Positions 9,571 through 21,480 of a stretch of 64,000 bases of DNA are shown here, in pieces (the stretch's first letter is position 1; each line of letters opens with the position of its first letter). The translations under genes were made by a program, and so were the position numbers. The DNA lies in the NCBI GenBank assembly GCA_037127315.1, contig JBBBDQ010000913.1:3827501-3891500 (forward strand), written 5' to 3'. The stretch comes from Ascarosepion bandense (lineage: Eukaryota; Mollusca; Cephalopoda; Sepiida; Sepiidae). Below the pieces are notes generated by a model. The model saw only the letters and a list, made by a program, of their open reading frames with translations. It made no database searches and was not told the DNA's origin.

Positions 9571-9600
<30 letters not shown>
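9571..9600. repeat. (TA)n array right of the Penelope-like fragment
   Basis: Pure TA tract adjoining the right arm. Confidence 0.9.
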
Positions 9601-9602
<2 letters not shown>

Positions 9603-10595
9603 GTAAAAGAAGGTTACCGAAAGTAAAGTTTTTAGCATAATAACTCACACACTGGAGTCTAGACAGAGAGAGAGAGATAGTGTGTGTATGGTTTACTTAT
9701 TAAATCGTCTCAGAAGATACATAACTCTTTCCAAAAATGTTCTCCACACTCTTTTGACGTTGACAATTCTTCTCAAATAAAACGCTGGGACCACGGTGCC
9801 TTTCAAATTTGCAGGTACAAACGACGAATGATGCAATTCCGATTGTTGTCGGGCTGGTGACGAGCATTAAGTTTCATATACTCAGAGCTACGACGCTACG
9901 ACCGCTACGACGACGATACTTCTCAAAGTCCTTCGGCGACTGTTATATTTCAAAATCAGCAACAAATTCAGGGCGACGTTTAAACTTTTCAAATCATAAA
10001 TCTCCTTGTCGGGAACCACTCAATCCAACTTCTTAATAAAACATCAGTTTCCTATAATCATTTCATAATATTCTTCTTTCTCTTCCGTGTCCTTCCGTCG
10101 CCACGCCAGCAACAACAAATACAATCTGCAACAAAGCCTCTGTCTGAAAAACTGCGACCAAATGCAAGTAAAATATTAAATATATTTTACTGTCCTTTTT
10201 CATATGATACCCTATATCTAAGAATCCTAGCATATAATACTAACCTGCGTGATTCCGGGGACGCAGCTGTGACGCAGTTTAGTGACAGTCGAGACGCAGC
10301 GCAACTATACCGTTCGGACATATACTTCTAACTGTTGATTACTAGCACTTATTATTGTATATACTGTTCTGTTATTGTAATACACTGTTGGAAACTACCT
10401 TCTTGTTACCGTGTCTTACTTCCGCAAATAGGTCGCAACAAGTTTGCGTTAAAGATTTCACCAAAACACGAATATTGCTATTAATATCGTTCAAAATTTA
10501 TTTTAATTCACACTATGTGATTCTATTTATCAAATTGCATAAAAATCCGCATTAAACCGAGAATGCACAAAATCTGAAACATTTAGAACTTTGTC
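9601..10595. other. Unannotated spacer
   Basis: Includes a short (GA)n at 9667 and a locally G/C-richer patch with CGACGCTACGACCGCTACGA near 9890-9915. No recognised gene. Confidence 0.4.
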
Positions 10596-10598
10596 TGT

Positions 10599-10599
<1 letters not shown>

Positions 10600-10639
<40 letters not shown>

Positions 10640-10692
10640 CGAGAGAGAGAGCGAGGGAGAGCGAGCGAGAGAGAGAGAGAGAGAGAGAGAGC
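10600..10692. repeat. (GA)n array with GC interruptions
   Basis: GAGA repeats interrupted by GCGAGGGAGAGCGAG blocks. The Glu/Arg or Ser/Leu frames on either strand are artefacts. Confidence 0.95.
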
Positions 10693-10869
10693 GTCAAACA
10701 CATATACACGTTTAAAGAGTTTAAAATTCCTGAAGAAAGCCGAAACGTACAACAGCCGAAATGTCATGTCATTTGTTTATTTCTTTTTAATTTTTTATTA
10801 AGAATTTTTTTCAAACAAATTTTCTAATTCCAGTAAACGTGGCAATATTAATTTTATTTTTTGTTTACA

Positions 10870-11130
10870 ACTGGAGTAAATTCAACAGTGAAAATTGAAC
10901 TAGCACGTTCTGTTTATGATGGTGAAATCTGATCTAGGCATAAGATATGTCCGTTTAATTTAGGTCATCAGAAGACAATGGAAATGAACGAAACAATTTT
11001 TTTGATAAAAAAATTGGAGTAAGTTGGAACAGCGAAATGTATTTTGTTTACCTGTGGCGAGATTTGTTCTAAGCTGTGTGCCATTGAATTTAGGTCATCA
11101 GAAGCCAATGGAAATGAACAAAATAAGTTT
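10870..11130. repeat. Diverged tandem duplication, ~150 bp period
   Basis: Two units share TTTAGGTCATCAGAAG followed by CAATGGAAATGAAC, at about 10961 and 11090, with similar upstream context (AGTGAAAATTG / AGCGAAATG). No coding. Confidence 0.7.
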
Positions 11131-11248
11131 TTGCAAGTGAAATTGAAATAGCGGTGAGTAAGTGGAGGACATTTGGAGTTCACATGATTTTGCCAGAATA
11201 CTCGTGATAACCTCGGGATTGTCTGGCTTATAACCCTCCGCGTTTTCT

Positions 11249-11497
11249 ATATAAGCGCGTAGTCATGCTGAAGAAATGAGTGAGTCGGACGACAACCGTG
11301 GAACGGTACGGTTGTGTGAGATCGGGTCTCCTCGATGGGGTGAGTGCTGCGAGTGGGAGTCAGAGACGACAACCTTGGATGCGTTCGGTTGTGTGAGATC
11401 GCTCCCCCTCCCGCCCGCTGGAGTAAGGGTGCTGACAATCCTGACCAATCAACCTCCTAACGAAAGACGTCTTTTGTATGAAAATTTGCAAAAATAA
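11249..11497 (+). promoter_or_regulatory. Candidate TATA-type promoter and G/C-rich leader
   Basis: TATATAAG at 11249 sits about 25 bp upstream of CTGAAGAAATGAG, and the next 180 bp are unusually G/C-rich for this window. The block GACGACAACC..GG..CGGTTGTGTGAGATCG is tandemly repeated (about 11288 and 11368). A 73-codon frame starts at 11276 but matches no family I know. This could be a promoter and first exon, or an LTR-like fragment; it is kept at low confidence. Confidence 0.25.
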
Positions 11498-11499
11498 AA

Positions 11500-13064
11500 A
11501 GTTTTCTTGAAAATTTTATTTTAGTTTTAATTGAAAGCTAAATGATTATTTTTTTTTTATTTCCAGTAACCAAAATAATCTGGTTTATTTCAAACAGAAA
11601 TTATATTAATTGGAATATAAAAGTTTGAGTTTTTTGTTTTGTCTTTTTTTTGTTTTGTTTTTTTTTTCAATTTTTTAATTTGCCGCCATTTTTGAGCGAT
11701 CGACACATTTTTGTAAACAAAAGTTAATTCTCAGTTTTAAAAATCTTGCAAAAATAAAATATACATCTGTAACGCATTATTTTTTTTGTTTAAATTAGCA
11801 AATTTTATGTTAAATTGAACTGATTTATACAAATATTACTTATTTATAGCGTGAAATTTAGAATGAAACTATTTCTTAATCACAAATTTGAACTTTTTGA
11901 TCTGTACGAGTCGTAAATCAAGATTGTGTTGACAGCTACTTGATTAGAGATAAAAATGTATGACGTTCATAATGGACAAAATTGTCCTCATTGTCTTTCG
12001 GGTAAGAAAGGAAACTTACGTTTTAATTTGAACATAAAATTACCATACAAAAAAAAACATCAAATGCACAAAAAAATTCAAATTATTTTTAAATATGGGT
12101 GCAAATCGATTTTTATTAAACTTTTCAATTTTCGATAGGCAATATAATCATCAATTCTTAACTAAAAAAAATCTAAGCGCAACATTTCTTTAAAAGATTT
12201 TAAAATTATTTTAAAAACTTTATAAATCATTATAATAAAAAAAATGAAAACAATATTTTTAAAATTTTATTAGTAATCGAATTTTTATTTTCCGCAGACT
12301 GTAATGTTCTTAATTTTTATTATTTATTCCAGCAATTAAAAACTTATCAAATTAAATTATATCAGAGTTTATTTCATTTTTTCTTTTACTCTTCGGAGCA
12401 GATTTTCGGATAGTGTTGTAAAATTTGAAATAAAAAAAATAAATGATTTATATTTCCAAATGATTCCTGCGTTTAACCAATAAAAAAAAATTGCACCCAA
12501 TTAAAATTTATTAAAATTTCATGGATTTAAGTGGAGGGGGATAACAGAGGTCAAAAATATTTTTACCAAGATTTCTAAAAAATAATAATTTCAAAAATAA
12601 TTTCATTTATTTGTGAATGAGTACTGAAAGTTTCATTAAAATCCGAAAATTATCTAATTTTTGCGAGAATTTCCAAATTAATGTGTTTGTCACCGAAAAA
12701 AGTGGATGATGTAATCATTACGTTTTCCATTACAAACAGTCGTAACGTTTGTTTAACCGCTAACTCAAATCAAAACAAAATTTTCTGACAAAATTTCGAA
12801 AATGCTAGAGGGGATTAAATATTTTTAAATTTAATTAAAAATTACTTTGATCTTTCCTCTTAATAATAATATAAACATTTGATGGAAAAAAGTTTGTTTT
12901 ATTAAGTTTGGGAACTTTTTATTCATACTATGCTGTTTTTTAGCGATTTAGTTGAGGTACCTATTTTTAAGTGTTGCACTTTTGTTTTTGATTTCTTTTT
13001 GTCGTGCGTTTAACGTTGTTGCAAGTGTTTAAGTTTTGCTTTGCTTAATTTTAGTCTTAAAGTT
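11500..13064. other. Long A/T-rich spacer
   Basis: About 1.5 kb of A/T-rich DNA with homopolymer runs. Short frames (for example 11956-12138) look random. Nothing recognised. Confidence 0.5.
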
Positions 13065-13239
13065 CAATCGCCCGGTTCACACTCCATCCACGTCTACTGA
13101 ACAGGTGAAGAGGCTGATCCCCTGTTCCCTGTTTAGGGTGTGGTTTCCTTTTCTCTCTATTCAAATCTCTTCACTCTTATGTAGCCCCCTGTACATCAGT
13201 GGCGTTGCCGCTTTGCTCGGGGTGATATGATTAAAAAAA
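13065..13239 (+). mobile_element. SINE-D monomer with LINE-1-type tail
   Basis: One unit (CGGTTCACACTCCATCCACG, GAACAGGTGAAGAGGCTG) is followed by the LINE-1-type end ATGTAGCCCCCTGTACATCA, GGCGTTGCCGCTTTGCTCGG and GGTGATATGATTA, then an A run. It shows that the tail belongs to the element even without the dimer. Confidence 0.8.
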
Positions 13240-13405
13240 TAACATATGCTGTAATATAACTTGAAAATTTTAAATTACTTTACTAAAATAAATGACCCAC
13301 ACCATACTTACATTTTTTTTTAAATCCAATATACTTTATCATACCAAAATTAATTAATTCTAATTATAACCTAAGCATTCCAGTTCCTATAACTCATGAG
13401 GTAGT

Positions 13406-13707
13406 CAGTCAGTTAAGTGCCATACGTGATACACACTTGGACGATCATGCCTCGAAAGTGACATGACTGACTGGGCAGAAGATTATCCCGCAGTAGGTTG
13501 CCATTGCTTTCTGCGGTAGACTGGTTGCCGACCAAGGCTATAGAACCCAATCTGTCCTGCTATTTAACCCATAACTGGAAGGAAGAGACGGATTAATACC
13601 TTTCCCAAGGGTATTGGCGCGTAAGTGAATAAAATGGGTTCAACTGGAATTCGAACTCGGCTCCCCTATTTCTCGGTCCGAGCCGATATCCACTGCACCA
13701 CAACTCA
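13406..13707 (-). mobile_element. SINE-A, full length, with target-site duplication
   Basis: On the minus strand the element starts with a tRNA-like head: exact A box TGGTGCAGTGG, and the B-box-like AGTTCGAATTCC with one extra T. It continues through the body CTTGGGAAAGGTATTAATCC to a CAGTCAGTCATG..., ..AACTGACTGACT tail. The tail includes a 9-bp hairpin, TCATGTCTC paired with GAGACATGA in better copies. The 11-bp direct repeat CATGAGGTAGT flanks it at 13395-13405 and 13708-13718. No oligo(A) tail is present. Confidence 0.85.
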
Positions 13708-13736
13708 CATGAGGTAGTACAAAATCAAATATAATT

Positions 13737-13754
13737 ATATATATATATATATAT
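13737..13754. repeat. (TA)n microsatellite
   Basis: Short TA tract followed by an A run. Confidence 0.9.
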
Positions 13755-14569
13755 TAAAAAAAAAAACAATCTGAAATCGAAACTGCTATTGAAAATAAAT
13801 ATCAAAATTAGGAGTCTCAAAATGTTTCATTTTAGAAATGACTACTATTATTATTAATGGATGAAAAATGATAAACGGGAAGTTGTGTTAAAAGCATCTG
13901 TAGAACAAGAAGGAAATACAAGTTTTAAAAAATATTAATAATAAATAGCAAAAAATTGTTTTCTGTTCTGTCCGGAAAAAGTAAACTTAATAGATAGATT
14001 TTCCTTGATTAATTTTTCTAAAAATCTGTGTTTTCTTTATGTTCCTATTTTATCAGTATAATAATAAAAAATAAAAATATCTTAATTATTTTACGTTTAG
14101 CATTTAGTCCGACGCAGCCATTATATAATGGCTGAAAAGGGAAGTCTGATTCGCAAAGTGATTCGCTGATTATCTCCCCTGTCTGGCGTTTTTCTATGTA
14201 AAGGAAATAGCAAAAAACCAAATGAAATTGACAGGAAGGTGAAAAGAGAGAATAAAAGAAAATCTTACTTTTCTTTTTTTTCGTTGCTTAAACATGGTGA
14301 CAATTTCTCGCCAAATGACATTCAACACAAGCTTTTACCCGTTCCCCCACCGCTACAGTCCAAAACGAGAAGCTAATGTGAGACTCACCCTACCCCCTGA
14401 TTCCATTCTAAAACACTTAGCTTTTTAATGACTTCTCTCTGTTTCGATTGGAGAGTCGCTGTGTCGACATTACATATTTGTTGACGCCAAAACAAATATT
14501 TCATTTTCCACGGTGCGTACCAATACAGAATAATTTGAGAAACAACCGATTCCCTATCTCATGTTATAT
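13755..14569. other. Unannotated spacer with an 18-bp palindrome
   Basis: A/T-rich; positions 14116-14133 (AGCCATTATATAATGGCT) form a perfect palindrome holding a TATATAA. No gene seen. Confidence 0.5.
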
Positions 14570-14590
14570 CAATTTCTCGATTTTTTCCTC

Positions 14591-14637
<47 letters not shown>

Positions 14638-16377
14638 GGCTATTGATCGAGCAATCTATAAAAGGTTCTTTCTTTATTTTTTTATTCCATCTTATCGCTT
14701 TCTTTTTTTATTTCCCTGTCCTTCTGTCTGTTTTCTCTACTCTTTCTTCTTTCCTAATGTTTTTCTTTCATTCATTCTTTCTTCCCTTCTTTCTTTCTTT
14801 CTTTCTTCATTTCCCCCTCTCTATTTTCATTTTGTATTAATTTTTCGTTTATTTTTTTTTTTTATAGATTCCTTCTTTTTTTCATCTAGACAATTATTTT
14901 TTACTTATTTCCTTTTTTGCTTTCTTTCTTCTATTTTCTCTTCCTCCTTCTACTTTCATCATTTTTTCCTTTTTACCTCTCTCTCTCTCTCTCTCTCTTC
15001 CTCTCCCTCTCTCTTTCTCCCATATATTAACACTTTCTTTTCTTCATTCTTTCTTTTTTTTTTCTTTTACGTCTTGTTTCTTTACTAACTCCCTTCTTAA
15101 TATGAACATTTTCTTTGTTGTTAATTTCTTCCTTTTTTCTTTCCTTCTTTCTTTGTATCTTTAACTAGCCTTTCTTCTTTTTTCCTTAATTCTTTCTTTG
15201 TATCTTTCCTTTCTTCTTTTTTCTTTCCTTCTTTTTATGTAACTTTATTAACTAGCCTTTCTTCTTTTTCTTTCCTTCTTTCTTTATATCTTTATGAATT
15301 AGTCTTTCTTCTTTTTTCTTTCCTTCTTATTTGCATCTTTATTTTCTTTTTTCTTTCCTTCTTTCTTTGTATCTTTTCTTTCTTCTTTTTCCTTTCCTTC
15401 TTTTTTGTATTTTTCATTTTTTTCTTTTTCTTTCTTTCTTTCTTTCTTTGTATCTTTATTAACAATCTTTCCTTCTTTTTCTTTCTTTCTTTCTTTCTTT
15501 TTTCTTTCTTTATATATTTCCTTTCTTCTTTTTCTTTTCCTTATTTTTGTATCTTTCATTTTTCATTATTAACTAGTCATTCTTCTTTTTTCTTTCTTTC
15601 TTTCTTTCTTTCTTATTAGCATTATTATTTTCTTCTTTTTCTTTTCTTATTTGTATCTTTTCTCTTATTTTTTCTTTCCTTCTATTTTTTATCTTTCATT
15701 TTTTCTTTTTATTTCCTTCTTTCTTTCTTTTCTTTCCTTCTTTCTTTGTATCTTTCCTTTCTTTCTTTCTTTTCATACTCTTGCTTTTGTTTTCTACCTC
15801 TTTTCGCTTTTACTTTCTCTACTTTTTATCTTTCTCTTTCTTTTTGTTACACTTTTTTCTTCTTATTGAGCCTTTATTTCCTTTTCTTTTTCACTCTTTT
15901 CTCTCTTTCTCTCTCTCTCTTTCTTTCTCTGTCTCTCTCTCTTTCTTTCTTTCTCTTTCTGTCTCTCTCTTTGCTTATCCATATTTTATTATTTCACTGA
16001 CTACACATTTTCCGTCTTTCTTCCTCCCTCTCTCTCTCTCTCTCTCACTCTCATACTTTTCATTTTCTTCTACACTATCTCTCTTTCGCTTTGTCTTCAA
16101 TCTTCTATTTTTACTTTTCCTCCTCCCCTTCTGTTGTATCATTTTTTCCTTCCTTCCTTCCTTCCTTCCTTCCTTCCTTCCTTCCTTCCTTCCTTCCTTC
16201 CGTCATCGTTTCCCCTTCACTATTATCTTCTTGTCTCACTCTCTGTTTTCTTTTCTTTTTCTCTATATTCTTTGCTCTTTTCTCTTTCATTGTTCCTTTT
16301 ATTTCTTTTGATCTTCATTTATTTCTCATTTTCCTTCTACTTCTTTTATTTTCTTTCTTTTTTTTTATTTCTTTCTT

Positions 16378-16421
<44 letters not shown>

Positions 16422-16744
16422 CCTTCTTCTTCTACCATTTCTTAAACTTCCATCACTCCTCTGCTTCCTCTTCTTTTTCGAATTATTTCTTGTGATCATT
16501 GTGGCTATTATTTCCAATTCATCCATTCTTTGCCTTTTTCTTTTTCTTCTTCTACTTCTTTATTTCTCTTTCATTTAACTTACTTCCTTTTCTTTCTTCT
16601 TTTCTTCCTTTCTTATTTTATCCTCTCCTTTTCTTCATCGTTAATTTTCGTTTTTCCTTCTCACTCTTTCATTTTGTCTTTCTCTTTTTCTTTTTCCTCT
16701 TTTCCTTTTCTTTTCTGTCGTATCATTCCTGCACCCTTTCCTTC

Positions 16745-16787
<43 letters not shown>

Positions 16788-16796
16788 ATCTTTGAA
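14570..16796. repeat. Polypyrimidine domain, left half
   Basis: More than 2.2 kb in which the plus strand is almost only C and T. It includes (CTAT)n at 14590-14640, (CT)n at 14978-14997, long TTTC/TTCC arrays, (CCTT)n at 16149-16200 and a 10-copy TTTC run just before 16796. Long frames rich in Ser, Phe and Leu are by-products. It ends exactly at a LINE-B copy. Confidence 0.95.
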
Positions 16797-17335
16797 TCAG
16801 AAGACTGAAAGTGTGACACAGAGATCCGAAGGCAAATTGGCATGACGAAGTACGCACTCCAGAAACTGAGTATTAAGAGACAGGAAAATTTCACTAAAAC
16901 CAAAGAAAAGATTACTGGTTGTCAGTTCTTCAATATGGCACTGAATGCTGGACAATCTCATCGAAGATGGAAAAACTTGAAGCAACCGAAATGTGGTTCT
17001 ACAGAAGGATGCTGCGGATATCATGGATCGAGCATGTGAGCAATGATGAGGTTTTGGAAAGGATGGAAACGAAAAGGAAATTAATACTGAGCATCAAGAA
17101 GAGACAGTTCTTGGGACATACAATGAGGAAGGACGGCTTGGAGTATCTGATACTAAAAGACCAGATAGAGAGAATGAGAGACAGGGGAAAAACAGCGTGT
17201 AACACACTTGACTGGCCTGAGCAGTGTTGCGTGATGTAACAGGAGAAAGTGTGCTAAGAGCCACCAGGGATAGGGAGACGTGGAAGGCCTTGATCGCCTA
17301 CGTCCTGAAAGGAACAGGTACATAAAAGAAGAGAT
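16797..17335 (+). mobile_element. LINE-B 3' end inside the polypyrimidine domain
   Basis: Frames give VLQYGTECWTISSKMEKLEA, EMWFYRRMLRISWIEHVSND and RKDGLEYLILKDQIERMRDR, split by frameshifts near 16900-16990. The end reads GATCGCCTACGTCCTGAAAG then ACATAAAAGAAGAG, a short version of the (GAA)n-type tail. Pyrimidine tracts on both sides suggest insertion into a pre-existing tract. Confidence 0.8.
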
Positions 17336-17439
17336 CTTACTCGATTTGCGTCTCCCTAAATAAAACTTTCAGTTCCGTTTTCGACTCTACAAATTGAAAC
17401 CCTTTGGTTCTTGTATTTATTCTGTCTGTTAACCTCTTC

Positions 17440-17825
17440 ACACACACACTCGCGTGCGCGTGCGCACTTTCTCTCCCTACACATAGCATAATGTCTCTTT
17501 TTCTCTTTTACTTTTCTGCATATACCCTCTTTATCTTTCCTTCTGTCTTTCTCTTCTCTCTCTTTTGCCCCTCTCTTTTTCGTACTTCGTTTTTCTGCCT
17601 AGTCTCTCTTTCTCTCTCTCTCTCTCTCTCTCCCCACGAGTTTTCTTCTTACTCCCTTCCTCCTTTCCTTCCCGCTCTTTCCCTTTTCTCACTTCGCTCT
17701 CCTTTCTCACATCGTGCTCTCTCATTTTCTTTCTTTCTCTCTCTTTCTCTCCTTCCACTTTCACGTCCTCGCGTCTCTCTATCCTTAATCTTTTTTACTC
17801 ATTCACTCCCCGTCCTTTTCTTGAT

Positions 17826-17872
<47 letters not shown>

Positions 17873-18034
17873 CTCTACCCATTTTCTATCCTCTCTATTT
17901 CTTCCCAAACTATTCCTTCTCCACTCTCCTCTACTCTCTTCCTCCCCTTCTGTTCTGTCGCTTTCTCTTTCTCTTCTCACCCCACCTCTCTTTTAATGTC
18001 CTTCCTCTTTCTTCCGTCTCATTTCCTATTCGTT

Positions 18035-18080
<46 letters not shown>

Positions 18081-19672
18081 CCCATCTGTTTCTCATTTCT
18101 CTTTTTCTTACCCACCTGTTTCTCCTTTGTCTCTCTCTCTTGCTCATCTGTTTCTCCTTTTTCTCTTTCTTCCTCTTTGTTTCTCCTTTCTCTCTTCTTG
18201 CCCATTTGTTTCTCCTTTCTCTCTTTCTTCCTCTTCGTTTCTCCTTTCTCTCTTTCTTGCCCATCTGTTTCTCCTCCTCTATCTTTCTTGCTTATTTCCT
18301 CTTTATAGTTTTCTTTTTTCTATCTTTCTCAATGTTTTTTCACCTCTCCCTCTATTATTCATTTCCCCACTCTCTTTTCCCTCTCTCTTTTACTCTTCTT
18401 CTCTTTATTGGTTGTCTCTTTATTACCTCTGTTTTTCTTTCACTCGTTCTTTCTGTTTCTCCCCTATCTATTTATCTCGTTACTATTTCTTTCCTCTATC
18501 TTATCCTTACCTCCTTCTATCTCCCTCTTCTTCTCTTTCTCTCCTATCTTTTAATCCCCCCCTCTCTCTCTTTCTTCTCTTCCTCCCTTTTTTCCCTCCT
18601 CTCTTTCCCTCTTTCTCCCTTCTTTCTTTCCCTCTTTCTCTTTCCCTCTATTATTTATTTCCACACTCTCTTTTCCCTCAGCTTTTTACTCATATTCTCT
18701 TTATTGGTTCTCTCTTTATTACCTCTATCCCCCTCTATTACTCATCCCCCTCTCCCTCTCTTCTCCTTCTCTTCCTCTCCTTTCCTCTCTTCTCCCTCTA
18801 TTATTTATTTCCTACCTTCTCTCTCTCTTCTCTCTTTACTCTTCTTCATTACCTCCTCTATCCTTGTCATTACTCATCCCCCTCTCTCTTTCTTCTCTTC
18901 CTCCCTTCTTTCTCCTCCCTCTTCCTTTCCTCTCTCCTCTCTTTCCTTCTTTCGCCCTTCTTTCTTTCCCTCTTTGTCTCTCCCTCTATTATTTATTTCC
19001 CCACTCTCTCTTCCCTTTCTCTTTTACTCTTCTTCTCTATTACCTCTATCCCCCTGTATTACTTCATCCCCCCTCTCTCTTTCTTCTCTTCCTCCCTTCT
19101 TTTTCTCCCTCCTCTCTTTCCCTCTTTTCCCTCCTCTCTTTCCCTCTTTTTTCCCTTCTTTCTTTCCCTCTTTCTCTCTCCCTCTATTATTTATTTCCCC
19201 ACTCTCTCTTCCCTCTCTCTTTTACTCTTCTTCTCTATTACCTCTATCCCCCTGTATTACTTCATCCCCCTCTCTCTTTCTTCTCTTCCTCCCTTCTCTT
19301 TCTCCTTCCTCTCTTTCCCTCTTTCCCTCCTCTCTTTCCCTCTTTCTCCCTTCTTTCTTTCCCTCTTTCTCTCTCCCTCTATTATTTATTTCCCCACTCT
19401 CTCTTCCCTCTCTCTTTTACTCTTCTTCTCTATTACCTCTATCCCCCTGTATTACTTCATCCCCCTCTCTCTTTCTTCTCTTCCTTCTTTCTTTTTCTCC
19501 CTCCCTCTCTTTCCCTCTTTTTCCCTTCTTTCTTTCCCTCTTTTCCCCTCCCCTCTCTTTCCCTCTTTTTCCCTTCTTTCTTTCCCTCTTTCTCCCTCCT
19601 CACTTCCCTCTTTTCCCTCCTCTCTTTCCCTCTTTTTTTCCCTTCTTTCTTTCCCTCTTTTTCCCTATTTCG
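17440..19672. repeat. Polypyrimidine domain, right half, with ~195-bp higher-order repeat
   Basis: Plus strand almost purely C/T. From about 18340 to 19500 a unit containing CTATTATTTATTTCCCCACT and TATTACCTCTATCCCCCTGT recurs, with the best-preserved starts near 18985, 19180 and 19377 (about 195 bp apart). The 757- and 602-codon frames across it are low-complexity Ser/Leu/Phe/Pro translations and not proteins. Confidence 0.9.
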
Positions 19673-20254
19673 CGTAATACTTCTGAAGCCAAATATCAAC
19701 AATGGTACAAAGAGCCACAAAAAAAGCGCTTATCATTTTCTTTCCATGGACGTCGTACCGTTCGCCATGTTATATTGGTCCTTGGCAAACGCGTGGCATT
19801 TTAAATTCCCTTTCCATCTGCCTTTATAACCATTTGCCTGTCTGTTTGTCAACCTCTCCCTATGTTTGTCTGTACGTCTGCATGTCCGGTTGACTGTCTC
19901 GATCCTATGTTCTTAACTGCTTCTCTTTGAATCTTCCTTTGTATCTTTTCTCTTATCATTCTGGGTTTTTTTTTATTCTGTTACCAAACCAATTAAGAAC
20001 CCGCACTCAAACATTTCAACCATTTCGACACAGGTTTTCGCCAATAACCTATTTCTCCCCACTTCGTCCTGCCCAGACAACAAACGTACTGTTCGTCAAA
20101 CAAGATGGCTATCTTACTATTTTACTGCCAACATTTTTCCTGTTCCGTTTTTCGAATTAGATTTTTAATCTCTTTCTTTCTTTCATTGCTTCTAATCTTT
20201 CATGTAATATTTAGTAATGTTCTAATTGCATTTTCTTTCCTTTCTTTCTGTTCT
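19673..20254. other. Unannotated spacer
   Basis: Non-repetitive-looking DNA with no frame that resembles a known protein. Confidence 0.4.
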
Positions 20255-20264
20255 ATCTTCAACT

Positions 20265-20571
20265 CGGATGTGGTGCAGTGGATATCGATTCGGAACGAGA
20301 ACTTGGAGAGCCGAGTTCGAATTCCACTTGAATTACTTGCTTTACCCTTACGCGCAAATACCCTTGGGAAAGGTATTAATCCGTCTCTTCCCTCCAGTTA
20401 TGGGTTAAATAACAGGACAGATTGGGTTCTACAGCCTTTGGCTGGCAACCAGTCTACCGCAGAAAGTAATGGCAACCTTCTGCGGGATAATCATCTGCCC
20501 GGTCAGTCATGTCTCTTTCAAGACATGATCGCCCAAGCGTGTATCACGTACAGCACTTAATTGACTGACTG
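20265..20571 (+). mobile_element. SINE-A, full length, with target-site duplication
   Basis: Sense-strand copy of 307 bp. The A box TGGTGCAGTGG is near 20271, the B-box-like GAGTTCGAATTCC is about 45 bp downstream, then the body and the ACTGACTGACTG-type end. The direct repeat ATCTTCAACT occurs at 20255-20264 and again at 20572-20581, fixing both boundaries. Pol III transcription and LINE-dependent mobilisation are inferred. Confidence 0.9.
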
Positions 20572-20689
20572 ATCTTCAACTAGTTTTCTTCCTCCGCCGC
20601 TTCCGTCTTCTTTTTCTTTTCTTTTTTTTTTCATTCTTCTTTTTGTCTTTATACTGCTATTCATTTTTTCTTTCTCCTCTTCTTTAGGG

Positions 20690-21094
20690 ATACGTGATAC
20701 ACGCTTTGGGTGATCATGTCTCGAAAGGGACATGACTGACTGGGCAGTAGGTTACCATTTCTTTCTTGCCGACCAAGGCTATAGAACTCAAACTGTCCTA
20801 TTATTTGACTAACAGCTAGAGGAAGAAGATATGTATAATATTATTAAATAGTAATTAAAGGGGGGTCAGTTTATTACTTCAAAACAATAGAAAACTGATC
20901 CCCTATTTATGCCCAGTAGAAACCTTAATTATGTTTCTAACTATTATATTCAGTCAGTCAGTTAAGTGTCATACGTGATACACGCTTTGGGCGATCATGT
21001 CTCAAAAGAGACTTGACTGACTAGGCAGAAGATTATCCCCTAGTAGGTTGCGGTAGACTGGTAACCAGCCAAGGCTATAGAACCCAATCTGTTA
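20690..21094 (-). mobile_element. Dimeric SINE-A, truncated copy
   Basis: The order in the window is the headless second monomer (20690-20950) then the tail part of the headed monomer (20951-21094). The spacer includes GGGGTCAGTTTATTACTTC and AATAGAAAACTGATCCCC, which occur in the other dimers at 31176, 49300 and 50545. The headed monomer breaks off before its tRNA part. Confidence 0.75.
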
Positions 21095-21480
21095 TCTTCG
21101 TATTAATTTTTCTTCATTCTTTTTAGTGGTCCAGTCAGTATGTTTGACGGCGGTGTTGGCTAAATGAATGATTCACTACTGAATGATGAGTTCCATCCTC
21201 ACTGGCTTCCACTTATTAAATTTTAATTTAATCCAACAAGAGTTAATATGTCTTGACATCAATCTTGAACAACCCACATATACACATTAGTAGTGCTTAA
21301 TGAGGTTAGCCAGAATTGTTTAAAACATTTAAGTAACGTTCGATCCGTACTGAATGTCGTTATGAAAGGGTTGATATACCGTAAAATTAAGAAGCGATAT
21401 ATATATATATCGACACAAATACTATTATGGGCACTTAATATATCATGCAAAAATCAAATAATATCTAAATCCAATCTAAA
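21095..21480. other. Spacer preceding a Helitron
   Basis: A/T-rich; short TATATATA at 21391. Nothing recognised. Confidence 0.4.

Noticed and set aside
14448..16808. Many 80-180-codon frames rich in Phe, Leu and Ser
   Set aside because: Same cause: low-complexity C/T-rich DNA lacks stop codons.
17404..19804. 757- and 602-codon open frames
   Set aside because: They are translations of a polypyrimidine tract (Ser, Leu, Phe and Pro only), open in several frames at once, with no sequence complexity expected of a protein.
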